DNA of 64,000 nt, from assembly GCA_017541375.1 (NCBI GenBank), contig JAFXZE010000005.1, positions 512,153-576,152 on the forward strand, in the 5' to 3' direction. Every line of letters starts with the position of its first letter. Positions within the stretch are counted from its first letter, which is position 1. Position numbers and translations under genes: made by a program. The stretch is from Clostridia bacterium (GTDB lineage: Bacteria > Bacillota > Clostridia > Christensenellales > UBA1242). Shown in pieces: positions 50,342 to 59,092 of this stretch. Under the pieces are notes generated by a model that was given only the letters and a program-made list of their open reading frames with translations, was not told where the DNA came from and did not search any database.

Positions 50342-50370
50342 TTGACAAACTTAGCTTTTTGTGATAAAAT
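50342..50370 (+). promoter_or_regulatory. strong sigma-A promoter for 50410-50910
   Basis: Consensus TTGACA at 50342-50347, 17-bp spacing, TGATAAAAT with -10 TAAAAT at 50365-50370. Confidence 0.85.
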
Positions 50371-50409
50371 AAAGGTGGGTAAAATAAAAGATCACTGGAG
50401 AATATAGTT

Positions 50410-50910
50410 TTGATAAAAAGTACACTAGATAAAGTAAAAATAGTGGAGGAAAAACTAGACAACAAAGGTGAGACAAAAATTGAAAAACAAACAGACAAAC
50501 GCATGCCCTTGTGTGATTTGTTTAATCGTAACTACACGAAACTGTGTGGGGTGGAGCAAAAGCTGTTTGAGCTGTATGACAAAAAGAGATTGGCTGAGGA
50601 TAAGATAGATAAGTCAAAAGCTGCGATGAAAGATAAACTCTCTATAGGCATCACTGCTGTAGGATCGTGGATATGCGGCGATGGGCTATCTTTTGTGGTG
50701 ACTAATAATCATAATTTTTTAGATGCTGGTAATGTTCTAGGCGGATGTGCTGTGGCTGTGATTATGCTGGGAGCATATATCGAGTATTATTCATCTAATA
50801 AGAGATTTTATAAAAACTATACTGAGGTTCTGCAAGGGCAAATTGACAAACTTCAACAAGAGCGCGAGGTTTTGCGCAATGAAAATGAGACTAATCTACA
50901 ATTATTGTAA
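50410..50910 (+). CDS. unknown membrane protein with coiled-coil ends
   Basis: 166 residues, TTG start at 50410 with GGAG at 50397-50400. Charged helical N-terminus (VKIVEEKLDNKGETKIEK and others), two TM helices (about 79-98 and 106-126), and a C-terminal coiled coil (LQGQIDKLQQEREVLRNEN). Directly behind the phage cassette and driven by a strong separate promoter. It might be a cargo gene of the element or a host gene. Family not recognised. Confidence 0.65.
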   Translation: MIKSTLDKVKIVEEKLDNKGETKIEKQTDKRMPLCDLFNRNYTKLCGVEQKLFELYDKKRLAEDKIDKSKAAMKDKLSIGITAVGSWICGDGLSFVVTNNHNFLDAGNVLGGCAVAVIMLGAYIEYYSSNKRFYKNYTEVLQGQIDKLQQEREVLRNENETNLQLL

Positions 50911-50968
50911 TTAGGTGTACTATCTGTTATGCTTTGTTGTACTCAAGATAAGAATTTTATAAAAATAC

Positions 50969-50997
50969 TTGCAAAAGTAGATTTGATGTGATATAAT
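50969..50997 (+). promoter_or_regulatory. sigma-A promoter for the 51187-56623 operon
   Basis: TTGCAA at 50969-50974, 17-bp spacing, TATAAT at 50992-50997 with TGA in front. The leader to the first start codon at 51187 is about 180 bases; no known riboswitch seen in it. Confidence 0.85.
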
Positions 50998-51186
50998 ACA
51001 GAGCAATAAGTTAGTGGTATTTTAAATTACAAATAGTTTGAGGTATTTAGCTGGGGCTTATGTTTTTTTGTGTGCAAAATATCTGGATTATTTTATAAAA
51101 TTTTATATGTTGAACATAAAATTGAGTACTATTGTTGTTACTTGAGTTTTTGTCATAAAATATTTAAGACTAAAGAGGGGATTATA

Positions 51187-52002
51187 ATGAATTATCTTAA
51201 AGAAGTCTTTAAGTATTACTTCAAGAATCTGGGGTGGATATTATTTTTTGCTATCATTCCAGTACTGTTCTTTGGATTAATACTGCCACCTTTTAGATAT
51301 TTTGAATTCTTGTTTAAGTATCCGACTGTTGAAATGCACACATTTGGAGACTTTTGGAGAGCAACTTTTACACCGGGATGGTGGTCGATATTGTTGTTTT
51401 TTGCAGGATTCGTAATTTTGGTGGTGACGATTAGCTTATTGTTAGGAGTTATAGAAAAACACTTCAAAACTGGCAAAGTTACTTTATCAAATGACTTTAG
51501 CCTCAATAGCAATCTTCTGAGTGTGGCTAAGATGATGATACTGTTTGTAATTGCTTACTTTGTGGTGAATTTCTTGAGTATGTTACTTGTTTTTGTGGTG
51601 CACTGCATATTCAGCGTGGATGGTGTGGCTACATGGTTCAATATCACGTTTGCTTGTGCTATGGCGGTGGTGACGACAGCTTTGCTTGCTAGATTTGCTA
51701 CCATAGCGAGTTTATCGTGCATAGAGATGGTACTCAATGGTTCACCACTTATGACATCCATCTCAGATGCGCTGAGTGCAGTGAGTCGGGCTGGTGTGAA
51801 ATTGCAGTTGTTTGAATTAGTCGTATTTGCCACTATTTGTGCATTTGTGCTAATATTTACTTTGTTGGGGTTGCCTTGGATTGGAGAAATTTTGGGATTG
51901 GTTATTTTGATACCATTTGAATGCATTATGGGTATGGTTGTATTTTTCGACCAGAATGATTTGACCCGTTTTGACAAAAAGCGCCTATTTTTTAAAAACT
52001 AA
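51187..52002 (+). CDS. multi-pass membrane protein of unknown function
   Basis: 271 residues from ATG 51187 after AGAGGGGA; upstream in-frame sequence to 51070 lacks a site. About six TM helices (LGWILFFAIIPVLFFGLI, LLFFAGFVILVVTISLLL, MILFVIAYFVVNFLSMLLVF and others). Resembles general integral membrane proteins expressed with rnj in this operon. The next gene has similar size and topology. Function unknown. Confidence 0.8.
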   Translation: MNYLKEVFKYYFKNLGWILFFAIIPVLFFGLILPPFRYFEFLFKYPTVEMHTFGDFWRATFTPGWWSILLFFAGFVILVVTISLLLGVIEKHFKTGKVTLSNDFSLNSNLLSVAKMMILFVIAYFVVNFLSMLLVFVVHCIFSVDGVATWFNITFACAMAVVTTALLARFATIASLSCIEMVLNGSPLMTSISDALSAVSRAGVKLQLFELVVFATICAFVLIFTLLGLPWIGEILGLVILIPFECIMGMVVFFDQNDLTRFDKKRLFFKN

Positions 52003-52017
52003 CGAGAGGGAGCGTTT

Positions 52018-52971
52018 ATGATTTTAAGTGATACAGTTCGGATTTTAGGGCGAAATCATTATTTATTGTGGAAATTAATTCTTTATATTTTAGTTTGTGT
52101 GTTAGTGGTGTCCGGATTAGCTCTGGCTATATGTACTCCATTAGTTTCAGAGTTGGGAAGATTGGGCTTTTGGGATGAGTTGTGGGGAGTAATCAATACT
52201 CTGACATTCAATTTCAATGCAGACAGCATTTTTACTGGAGTCTATCAGTTTTTGTTAGATGCTGGTAACCTAATAGTTAATAATATATCTACGGTACTAC
52301 CACTTATGATTGTATTTTGTGTGATTTTGGTGGTGGGATTAAAATTTACTATAGGTTTGGTCGAATTGCCATTGGCTGATTGTGTGTACAACACTATGGC
52401 AAGCAATTCCAAATTTAATCTTGGTGCAAGTTTTATCAAAAACCTCAAGAGTTCGGTAAAGTTACAGCTATCTAAACTTTGTGTGGTTTTGCCTGTAGAA
52501 ATAATTTTTGCGGTATTGAACACGAGTGTATTGTTTTTATATGCATTTGATATATCTTGGCTAAATGTATTGGTACCATTGATTTGGGTATTTGTGGCAA
52601 TAGTACTAGTTTCGATAAAGTCCACAATATTTGCTTTATGGACGCCATCTAAGACAATTTTTGAGTGTGGTATTTGGCAAAGCCTAAAAAAATCATTCAC
52701 TTCTCTAAAGGGGAATGTGTGTGCAATGTTTGGTAGGTCACTACTACTTGTATCATTATGTTTTGTATTAAATATTCTTATGGTGATGTTTACATGGAAT
52801 ATTGGATTGTTTATTACTTTGCCACTTTCATTATTTGTGTTTATCGTTTATGGTTTAGTTATGACATTCTATCTTAATGGATTGCGTTTTTATCTAAACG
52901 AAAAGGAAATAATTACTCCAAAGAAAAAGGAAAACTGGGAAAGAGTAAGTTCATTAAAAGACTTTATATAA
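52018..52971 (+). CDS. multi-pass membrane protein of unknown function
   Basis: 317 residues with about six TM helices and a short basic C-terminal tail (KKKENWERVSSLKDFI). GAGAGGGAG lies before ATG 52018. Pair with the preceding gene: similar length, helix spacing and a conserved polar segment before the fourth helix, so the two may form one membrane complex. Cotranscribed with RNase J, but a functional link is unproven. Confidence 0.8.
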   Translation: MILSDTVRILGRNHYLLWKLILYILVCVLVVSGLALAICTPLVSELGRLGFWDELWGVINTLTFNFNADSIFTGVYQFLLDAGNLIVNNISTVLPLMIVFCVILVVGLKFTIGLVELPLADCVYNTMASNSKFNLGASFIKNLKSSVKLQLSKLCVVLPVEIIFAVLNTSVLFLYAFDISWLNVLVPLIWVFVAIVLVSIKSTIFALWTPSKTIFECGIWQSLKKSFTSLKGNVCAMFGRSLLLVSLCFVLNILMVMFTWNIGLFITLPLSLFVFIVYGLVMTFYLNGLRFYLNEKEIITPKKKENWERVSSLKDFI

Positions 52972-52992
52972 AAAATAGAAAAGGAGATTAAA

Positions 52993-54807
52993 ATGGAAAA
53001 TTATGAAGAAGATTATGAAAATGAAGAATTAGAAAATGAGGCAGATTACATCGAGTCTATTTCCCCAAAGATTAGAAAACGCACTTTTTCAAAAAAAGAA
53101 TTTGCAAAAGAGAGGAGAATGGGGAAGAAACACGGTGTAGCAGGGCTCAATAACAAAGGCCTACAGGTTATGTTTTTTGGTGGCGTAGGCAAGATTGGAG
53201 ACAATATGACAGCTCTTCGTTATGGTGATGACATATTAGTTATCGACGTGGGGGTAGGTTTTGCAGAGCCTGATATGCCAGGGATAGATTTAGTTATCCC
53301 AGATATGAGTTGGCTCAAAGCCCACAAGGAAATGATCAAGGGAATAGTTATTACTCACGCTCACGAAGACCACATAGGTAGTTTACCTTATTTTTTAGAT
53401 GATGTTAAATCTACTGTTTATGGTAGTAAACTCACAATTGCGCTTATTGAAGGCAAACTTAGAGAGTTTCCCAAAATCAAGCTTAAGAGCCAAGCTGTAA
53501 ATCCGGGCGGAGCAGTAAACATTGGGTGCTTTAGCGTGGAGTTTATTCATGTAAATCACTCTATACCGGGTGCTTATGCGCTGGCTATTACAACCCCTGT
53601 CGGTGTTGTGTTTGTGTCGGGAGACTTTAAAATTGACTTTACCCCTATAGCTGGGGATACCACAGACCTTAGTCGTATGGGAGAACTGGGGAGCAAAGGC
53701 GTATTGCTAATGATGTGCGAAAGCACCAATATTGAGCGCCCAGGCATGTCGATGAGTGAGCGTGTGGTGGGAGAAACACTAGATGAGATTATGGCTCAGT
53801 CAAAGTCGAACAGACTTATTATCACATCATTTGCTTCTAACGTGCACCGCGTGCAGCAAATTATGGATTTAGCTAAAAAATACAATCGAAAGGTGGCTTT
53901 TTCTGGGCGTAGTATGATAAATACTATGGAACTAGCAATGAAAATTGGTGAGATTAAGTTTGACCACAAGCAGATTATTGACATAGAAAAGGCTGATAAA
54001 GTAAAAGATGAAGAGTTGTTGATACTAGGTACAGGTAGCCAAGGACAAGAGCACACAGCTCTAGACCGTATGGTAAAAGGTGAAGTAGCCAACATCAAGA
54101 TTGGCTCGAATGATGTGGTAATATTCTCATCATCTCCAGTTCCTGGGAATGAGAAATCAGTTACTAACATAATCAATCAATTTATAACTCTTGGAGCTAA
54201 AGTTATATATGATGACCTTAGTGATGTGCATGCATCTGGTCACGCATGTCAGACCGAGTTTATGGTAGTACACAAGTTGTTAAAACCTCGCTTTTTTATA
54301 CCTATGCATGGAGAAATTAAGCACCTCAAATATCACGAGCAATTTGCTATAAATATGGGTGTAAAACCTCAAAATATAGTAGTTCCTCATGTGGGAAGCG
54401 TGGTTGAAGTGGGTAAAAACTTTATCCGTGAGTTAAATGATGTGCCGGCAGGAGAAAAGATAGTAGATGGGCGCACTGTGTATGATGTGGACAATGCGGT
54501 CGTACGCGACAGATTGCAACTAGCGGAAGAAGGTATGTGTGTAGTGGTATTTGGGGTAAATAAAAACACCGGTAAGATGGTAAATATGCCAGAGCTTATT
54601 CCTCGAGGATTTATCTACCCTAATGAAATTAGCGCCATAGTAAAAGAAGCTCGACAATCACTTATTGATATGGTAACAAATTCGGTTGGGGAAGGAAAAC
54701 CTGATTGGAATGAACTCAAAAATAACACTAAAAAAGTGCTTACAAACTTATTTTTCAAGAAAACTAAACGTAAGCCTGTAATTATTCCTATTATTTTGGA
54801 AGTGTAA
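52993..54807 (+). CDS. rnj: ribonuclease J
   Basis: 604 residues. Metallo-beta-lactamase fold with the zinc motif ITHAHEDHIGSLP (about 119-131), HVNHSIPGAYAL, SGDFKIDFTPI, the beta-CASP region (SFASNVHRVQQIMDLA, GRSM) and the DVHASGHA and PMHGEIKHL motifs, then the C-terminal domain. RNase J combines 5'-3' exo- and endonuclease activity and drives mRNA decay and rRNA maturation. The first 45 residues are a charged extension (YEEDYENEELENEADY then basic). AAAAGGAG precedes ATG 52993. trmR follows with no gap. Confidence 0.96.
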   Translation: MENYEEDYENEELENEADYIESISPKIRKRTFSKKEFAKERRMGKKHGVAGLNNKGLQVMFFGGVGKIGDNMTALRYGDDILVIDVGVGFAEPDMPGIDLVIPDMSWLKAHKEMIKGIVITHAHEDHIGSLPYFLDDVKSTVYGSKLTIALIEGKLREFPKIKLKSQAVNPGGAVNIGCFSVEFIHVNHSIPGAYALAITTPVGVVFVSGDFKIDFTPIAGDTTDLSRMGELGSKGVLLMMCESTNIERPGMSMSERVVGETLDEIMAQSKSNRLIITSFASNVHRVQQIMDLAKKYNRKVAFSGRSMINTMELAMKIGEIKFDHKQIIDIEKADKVKDEELLILGTGSQGQEHTALDRMVKGEVANIKIGSNDVVIFSSSPVPGNEKSVTNIINQFITLGAKVIYDDLSDVHASGHACQTEFMVVHKLLKPRFFIPMHGEIKHLKYHEQFAINMGVKPQNIVVPHVGSVVEVGKNFIRELNDVPAGEKIVDGRTVYDVDNAVVRDRLQLAEEGMCVVVFGVNKNTGKMVNMPELIPRGFIYPNEISAIVKEARQSLIDMVTNSVGEGKPDWNELKNNTKKVLTNLFFKKTKRKPVIIPIILEV

Positions 54808-55404
54808 ATGGAACTTTTAGATAAAATTGAAGTCGATGCAAGAGCACGCAATATTCCTGTAATTTTGCGACCAACGCGTGAGTATATTGAGAATTTGATT
54901 CATGAGATTCAGCCTAAATCCATCCTTGAGATAGGTATGGCTGTGGGGTATTCTGCGTCAGTTATGCTCTCAGGTAGTAATGCTCAAATCACTTGCTTAG
55001 AGGCTAGTAAGCCAAACATTGAGGAGGCAAAAGCCAATTTTGAGGCTTTGGGACTCTCGGATAGAGTAAACATCATTGAGGGTGACTGTATGAAGACATT
55101 GCCCAAACTCAATGAAAAATTTGATTTTATCTTCTTAGATGGGCCCAAGGGAAAATATCTCGATATGATTCCTCTTATAGTGCCTCTACTAAATAGAAAT
55201 GGCGTTTGGGTGAGTGATAATGTGTTGTTTCGAGGTATGGTTTCGGGCAAGAATCAGATAACCGAGCATCGATTCATCCATACAGTAGGGATTTTGAGAG
55301 AGTTTTTAGATAAATTAAAACAAAACAAAGCTTTGGATACAACAATCCTTGACATTGGTGATGGATTGTGTGTAGTACGATTTAAGGAAGGAAAAAATGA
55401 GTAA
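54808..55404 (+). CDS. trmR: tRNA 5-hydroxyuridine methyltransferase, TrmR type
   Basis: 198 residues. Class I SAM methyltransferase of the O-methyltransferase (YrrM) branch: SILEIGMAVGYSASVML, ITCLEASKP, IIEGDCMKTLP, FDFIFLDGPKGKY, GVWVSDNVLFRGMVSG. In B. subtilis YrrM/TrmR makes 5-methoxyuridine at position 34 from 5-hydroxyuridine. The next gene is the U32 protein that forms the hydroxyl, which strongly supports this role over catechol-type functions. ATG follows the rnj stop directly; overlap of 8 bases with trhP. Confidence 0.88.
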   Translation: MELLDKIEVDARARNIPVILRPTREYIENLIHEIQPKSILEIGMAVGYSASVMLSGSNAQITCLEASKPNIEEAKANFEALGLSDRVNIIEGDCMKTLPKLNEKFDFIFLDGPKGKYLDMIPLIVPLLNRNGVWVSDNVLFRGMVSGKNQITEHRFIHTVGILREFLDKLKQNKALDTTILDIGDGLCVVRFKEGKNE

Positions 55405-56623
55405 ATTGGAGTTGTTAGCACCGGCAGGTGATATGGAAAAACTTGAGACAGCATTTTATTTCGGTGCAGACGCGTGCTATTTTGCTGGAAAGAAGTGGGG
55501 GCTACGTGCTTTTAGTGAAAATTTTGACAATGATAGTTTGGCTTATTACATCAATTATGCCCACAAATTAGGTAAAAAGGCCTATATTACTGTAAATATT
55601 CAGGCACATAATAGTGACTTTGAGGGGCTAGAGGACTACATCCATCATCTTGCTAAAAGTGGCGCTGATGCGTTGATAGTTAGTGATGCTGGGGTAATGA
55701 GCCTAATTAAGCAAGTTGAGCCCAATATGGCTATTCACCTTAGCACTCAGGCTTGTGCCAGCAATAAGTATTCTGCCAAATTTTGGGCTGATGCAGGAGC
55801 AAAGCGCATTATTTTAGCGCGAGAGTTAAGTCTTACAGAAATCAAAGAGATTCGTGATTATTTGCCACCAGAAGTGGAATTAGAGGCCTTTGTGCATGGA
55901 GCTATGTGCATAAGCTACAGTGGAAGGTGTTTACTCAGTAACTATCTTACAGGACGAGACTCCAATCGTGGTCAGTGTGTGCAGGCGTGCCGTTGGGAGT
56001 ACTTTATCACTGAGCGCAGCAGGTTGGGGCAAGGCGAGGAGTATGAGATTCAACAAGATGACCGCTCGACATACATTCTCAATAGTAAAGATCTTTGCAT
56101 GATAAACTATCTAGATAAGATGGCTGATGCGGGGGTAACCAGTTTTAAGATAGAAGGTCGCATGAAATCGGCATATTATGTAGCCAATGTTGTAAATGTC
56201 TACAGGCGAGCACTTGATGAATATGAGAAAAACCCAGCTAAGTTTAAGGCGGATCCTGCACGCATAGTTGAGCTTGAGAAATGTAGTCATCGTCGCTTTA
56301 CTACAGGATTTTGTCTTGGAGAAAACGACAGAGAATATAGCGAATCCAGTACACCAGTTTCCACTTCTACTTTTATAGGTATTGTAAAGCGTGTGAAAGG
56401 GGGCTATTGTTTTGTAGAACAGCGTAACCGCTTTAAGGTAGGGGATAAACTTGAGATTTTATCTCCAACTGATACTTTCAACAAGACATTTATAGTCGAA
56501 GAGATGTACAATGAGGCTGGGGAAAGAATGGACGATGCCAACAAAGTCCAAGAGGTCATCAAGCTCAAAGTTCCATACAAACTAACTCCAAATGACCTAT
56601 TGCGCATGGACAAAAAAGAATAA
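55397..56623 (+). CDS. trhP: U32 family tRNA hydroxylation protein, TrhP type
   Basis: 408 residues. The U32 signature is intact: FVHGAMCISYSGRCLLSNYL, then TGRDSNRGQCVQACRW, with the Cys residues expected to hold an iron-sulphur cluster. N-terminal LELLAPAGDMEKLETAFYFG is typical, and FKIEGRMKSAYYVANVV follows. The TrhP family hydroxylates U34 of tRNA in a prephenate-dependent way; B. subtilis has yrrN and yrrO beside trmR. Here one copy of the longer YrrO type is present. Overlaps trmR; ends in a terminator. Confidence 0.9.
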   Translation: MSKLELLAPAGDMEKLETAFYFGADACYFAGKKWGLRAFSENFDNDSLAYYINYAHKLGKKAYITVNIQAHNSDFEGLEDYIHHLAKSGADALIVSDAGVMSLIKQVEPNMAIHLSTQACASNKYSAKFWADAGAKRIILARELSLTEIKEIRDYLPPEVELEAFVHGAMCISYSGRCLLSNYLTGRDSNRGQCVQACRWEYFITERSRLGQGEEYEIQQDDRSTYILNSKDLCMINYLDKMADAGVTSFKIEGRMKSAYYVANVVNVYRRALDEYEKNPAKFKADPARIVELEKCSHRRFTTGFCLGENDREYSESSTPVSTSTFIGIVKRVKGGYCFVEQRNRFKVGDKLEILSPTDTFNKTFIVEEMYNEAGERMDDANKVQEVIKLKVPYKLTPNDLLRMDKKE

Positions 56624-56635
56624 TATTATCAAAAC

Positions 56636-56661
56636 AAAAAAGGCTGGGGTAAGCCTTTTTT
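56636..56661. terminator. bidirectional terminator after trhP
   Basis: AAAAAAGGCT-GGGGTA-AGCCTTTTTT. It separates trhP from the convergent Nudix gene. Confidence 0.9.
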
Positions 56662-56669
56662 CGTTGCAA

Positions 56670-57206
56670 TTATTTTTTGTAGTTATTTATAAAGTACTCT
56701 AGTATTTTTCTATCACGCAAAACCATAAATTTGGTGGAGTATACAGAGTCATAATCAGATGCTTTTAGATTAGAATAACATTTAGTGATTAGTTCTAGTG
56801 ACTTTTGAGGTGTTTCCCAGAGTAGTTTTGCTCCTTCGTCTTTTTCTTTTTGAGTTATGTTGAGTTGTTTGGTATCATTTTTTACCTTTCCCACAAAAAC
56901 ATGCGAGATTTGTTTAAAATTCTCTTTTCCTTTATATTCTTCGGTGGTGCCTAGTTGTGCTATGATTTCTACATCACAACCAGTTTCTTCTAAAATTTCT
57001 CGTTTGAATGTTTCTTCTGGAGATTCGTCTCCTTCTATTCCTCCGCCAGGGAGTTTATATTCATTTTTGTTTACTTTATTAAATACAGCTATTTTGCCGT
57101 CTTCACGCAAGACTATTCCGCGGGCAGCTTGCCTTAACTTTGGGGCTTTTACCTCTTTTTCTTTTTCTCCAATATCGGCATCGGTTAATTTACAAATTAA
57201 ATTCAT
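56670..57206 (-). CDS. Nudix hydrolase
   Basis: 178 residues. The Nudix box is complete: GGGIEGDESPEETFKREILE followed by ETGCDVE (about 53-78), with all metal-binding Glu residues. It hydrolyses a nucleoside diphosphate linked to another moiety; the substrate cannot be told. N-terminal 25 residues precede the fold. AAGGAG lies before ATG 57206. It follows the transglutaminase-like gene by 12 bases, same strand, so they are cotranscribed. Confidence 0.9.
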   Translation of the reverse strand: MNLICKLTDADIGEKEKEVKAPKLRQAARGIVLREDGKIAVFNKVNKNEYKLPGGGIEGDESPEETFKREILEETGCDVEIIAQLGTTEEYKGKENFKQISHVFVGKVKNDTKQLNITQKEKDEGAKLLWETPQKSLELITKCYSNLKASDYDSVYSTKFMVLRDRKILEYFINNYKK

Positions 57207-57218
57207 TTTTTGTTCTCC

Positions 57219-57848
57219 TTATCGCTTTAGTGATTTTTCTTCACGTTCGTTAAATTCTCCAGTAGATAGTGGTTTACCTAAGTCAATTTCTCGTTTGTAT
57301 GCATAAAATGTTTGGTCTCCGTCGACCTCGTAATGTAGGTTGATTTTTGGTAAATCGTATTTTTTTATTACCTCATGAAATGTGGGGTCAACCAAAATCC
57401 AATTTCCTTTGTAATAGCATTCACAAAATGTGTGTCCTTTGTGCATTCGAGGATCATCTAAAGTGTTAGTTCGGTATTTATTGAGCCAGTTATTGCTTAC
57501 AGAGTGTAGCATGGTGGTAGGTATTCCTAATTGTCGAGCAAAGCATGCAAAAACTGTGGCGTAGTCAGTACAACCAGTAAGTTGTTTGCTTTTCCAAATT
57601 TCTTGAGCAGTTCGAGAAAAGCGATTTTTGTTTCGAAATTCTATATCGCTAGCAGATTTACATCCGCCAAAGTCCAGATCTTCACTTTTATTTTTCAAAA
57701 AGAAGGCAAGTAATATTAATTCATCATCATATTTGGGATGTTCACTTTTATATTGCTCAAATCGTTTTTTAAACTCGACACTGTCTATCCAGGGGGTAGT
57801 CAGTTTGCCGGAGTGTAGATATTTTTCTGGTTTTAGTGGTTTTTTCAT
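57219..57848 (-). CDS. transglutaminase-like cysteine protease fold protein
   Basis: 209 residues from ATG 57848, 4-5 bases after GGAGGA; the frame runs to 57893 but that part holds the promoter. Catalytic triad pattern: Cys in LTGCTDYATVFACFARQLGI, His in KGHTFCECYYKGNW, Asp in ILVDPTFHE. Cytoplasmic, no signal. Such proteins cleave or crosslink peptides; the target is unknown. First gene of a two-gene operon with the Nudix hydrolase. Confidence 0.88.
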   Translation of the reverse strand: MKKPLKPEKYLHSGKLTTPWIDSVEFKKRFEQYKSEHPKYDDELILLAFFLKNKSEDLDFGGCKSASDIEFRNKNRFSRTAQEIWKSKQLTGCTDYATVFACFARQLGIPTTMLHSVSNNWLNKYRTNTLDDPRMHKGHTFCECYYKGNWILVDPTFHEVIKKYDLPKINLHYEVDGDQTFYAYKREIDLGKPLSTGEFNEREEKSLKR

Positions 57849-57864
57849 ATTATCCTCCATTTCA

Positions 57865-57893
57865 ATTATAGCATATACACTTTTTAAAATCAA
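57865..57893 (-). promoter_or_regulatory. sigma-A promoter for transglutaminase-Nudix operon
   Basis: Minus strand TTGATT (57888-57893), 17-bp spacing, TGC-TATAAT (57865-57870), extended -10. Confidence 0.85.
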
Positions 57894-57924
57894 CTTAAAA
57901 ATTTTTTTAGGGGGTTAAAAAATA

Positions 57925-57953
57925 TTGCAAATGGTGGGAGATTGTGATATAAT
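57925..57953 (+). promoter_or_regulatory. sigma-A promoter for the mrnC operon, predicting a leaderless mRNA
   Basis: TTGCAA (57925-57930), 17-bp spacing, TGA-TATAAT (57948-57953). Only six bases separate the -10 from the ATG at 57960, so transcription should start at or next to the A of the start codon. Confidence 0.85.
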
Positions 57954-57959
57954 TTTTCT

Positions 57960-58370
57960 ATGGAAAAAATTTTTACACATAAGAAATATACTATAGATGA
58001 AATGCAGTCCATTCCGTCTAGCACGTTAGCGTGGATTGGGGATAGCGTTTTTAGCGTATGTGTGCGCGAATATGAATTGAGTAAATGCAAGAGCAAGCCT
58101 TACAAACTTAATCGCAAGGCGGTAAGTATAGAAAATGCTCAGGCGCAGGCTGAGAGCCTCGAGATGCTTTTGGGGACACTAAATGAAATCGAATTAGGCG
58201 TAGTTCGTCGAGCAAAAAATTCTCCTATCACCACCAAAAGCAAACACTTTGGGCTGGCTGAGTATAAAAAAGCCACAGCACTAGAGGCTCTCTTAGGATA
58301 TTTGTATCTTACTGACAATATAACGAGGTTAAATGAGATAGTAAAGGCAATTTTGGAGGAAGAAAGATGA
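57960..58370 (+). CDS. mrnC: mini-ribonuclease III
   Basis: 136 residues. A lone RNase III catalytic domain without dsRBD: LAWIGDSVFSVCVREYEL with catalytic Asp, AQAQAESLEML, RRAKNSP and KATALEALLGYLYL with catalytic Glu. It matures 23S rRNA ends. The 14 residues before MQSIPSSTLAWIG extend beyond the usual start; an alternative start would be Met15 at 58002, which has no better site. No ribosome binding site is possible for ATG 57960 if transcription starts from the promoter above. Synteny mrnC-rlmB-sigH as in Bacillus. Confidence 0.93.
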   Translation: MEKIFTHKKYTIDEMQSIPSSTLAWIGDSVFSVCVREYELSKCKSKPYKLNRKAVSIENAQAQAESLEMLLGTLNEIELGVVRRAKNSPITTKSKHFGLAEYKKATALEALLGYLYLTDNITRLNEIVKAILEEER

Positions 58371-59092
58371 TAATATATGGCAAAAATGCTGTCGTTGAGA
58401 GTTTGCGTGCAAATAAAGCAATATTTAAGCTCTATATTTTAGACAGATTCATAGAAGAAGCGGGTGAGGTAGAATTACTTGCTAAGCGCGCTAATATAAA
58501 AATAGAGTATTTGCCCAAGGAAAAACTTACCAAACTTTGTGGTGATGAGCATCATCAGGGCTACATTGCCGAATGTGCGGATTTTACATATTGTGAATTA
58601 GAAGACATTTTAGATTATGCGGCTGAAAAAAGGCAACAGCCGTTTGTAGTGATTTTGGACGGAGTTGTAGATCCTCATAACTTAGGTAGTGTGGTGCGGG
58701 TATGCGAATGTGCTGGAGTGCATGGAATAATACTACCCAAGCATAATGCTTGCCCAATCAATAGTACAGTGGTAAAGACTAGCGCAGGAGCGCTTAGTAA
58801 TATGCGTATTGCTAAAGTATCTAATATCGTGTATGCTATCGAAAAATTGCAAAAGGTGGGCGTGTGGGTTTATGCCGTAGAGCTTGGCGGAGAAAATATT
58901 TACAAAACTAACCTAAAAGGTGCGTTAGGTTTAGTAATCGGAAGTGAAGGTGAGGGTATTGGACAACTCATCAAAAAGAAGTGTGATGGAGTAGTCACTA
59001 TGCCAATGTTTGGTAATATTAACTCTTTAAATGCTAGCGTGGCGGCAGGAGTCGCAGTGTTTGAGGCCGTAAGGCAACGAGGTGGATATTGA
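58367..59092 (+). CDS. rlmB: 23S rRNA Gm2251 2'-O-methyltransferase (SpoU family)
   Basis: 241 residues. Substrate-binding N-domain (YGKNAVVESLRAN start), then the SPOUT knot: LDGVVDPHNLGSVVRVCECA, VIGSEGEGI and INSLNASVAAGVAVFEAVRQ. It methylates the ribosomal P-loop G2251 equivalent. Starts within the mrnC stop (4-base overlap) with GGAGGAAG upstream. In Bacillus yacP (rae1) lies between rlmB and sigH; here it is absent and sigH overlaps rlmB directly. Confidence 0.94.
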   Translation: MIIYGKNAVVESLRANKAIFKLYILDRFIEEAGEVELLAKRANIKIEYLPKEKLTKLCGDEHHQGYIAECADFTYCELEDILDYAAEKRQQPFVVILDGVVDPHNLGSVVRVCECAGVHGIILPKHNACPINSTVVKTSAGALSNMRIAKVSNIVYAIEKLQKVGVWVYAVELGGENIYKTNLKGALGLVIGSEGEGIGQLIKKKCDGVVTMPMFGNINSLNASVAAGVAVFEAVRQRGGY

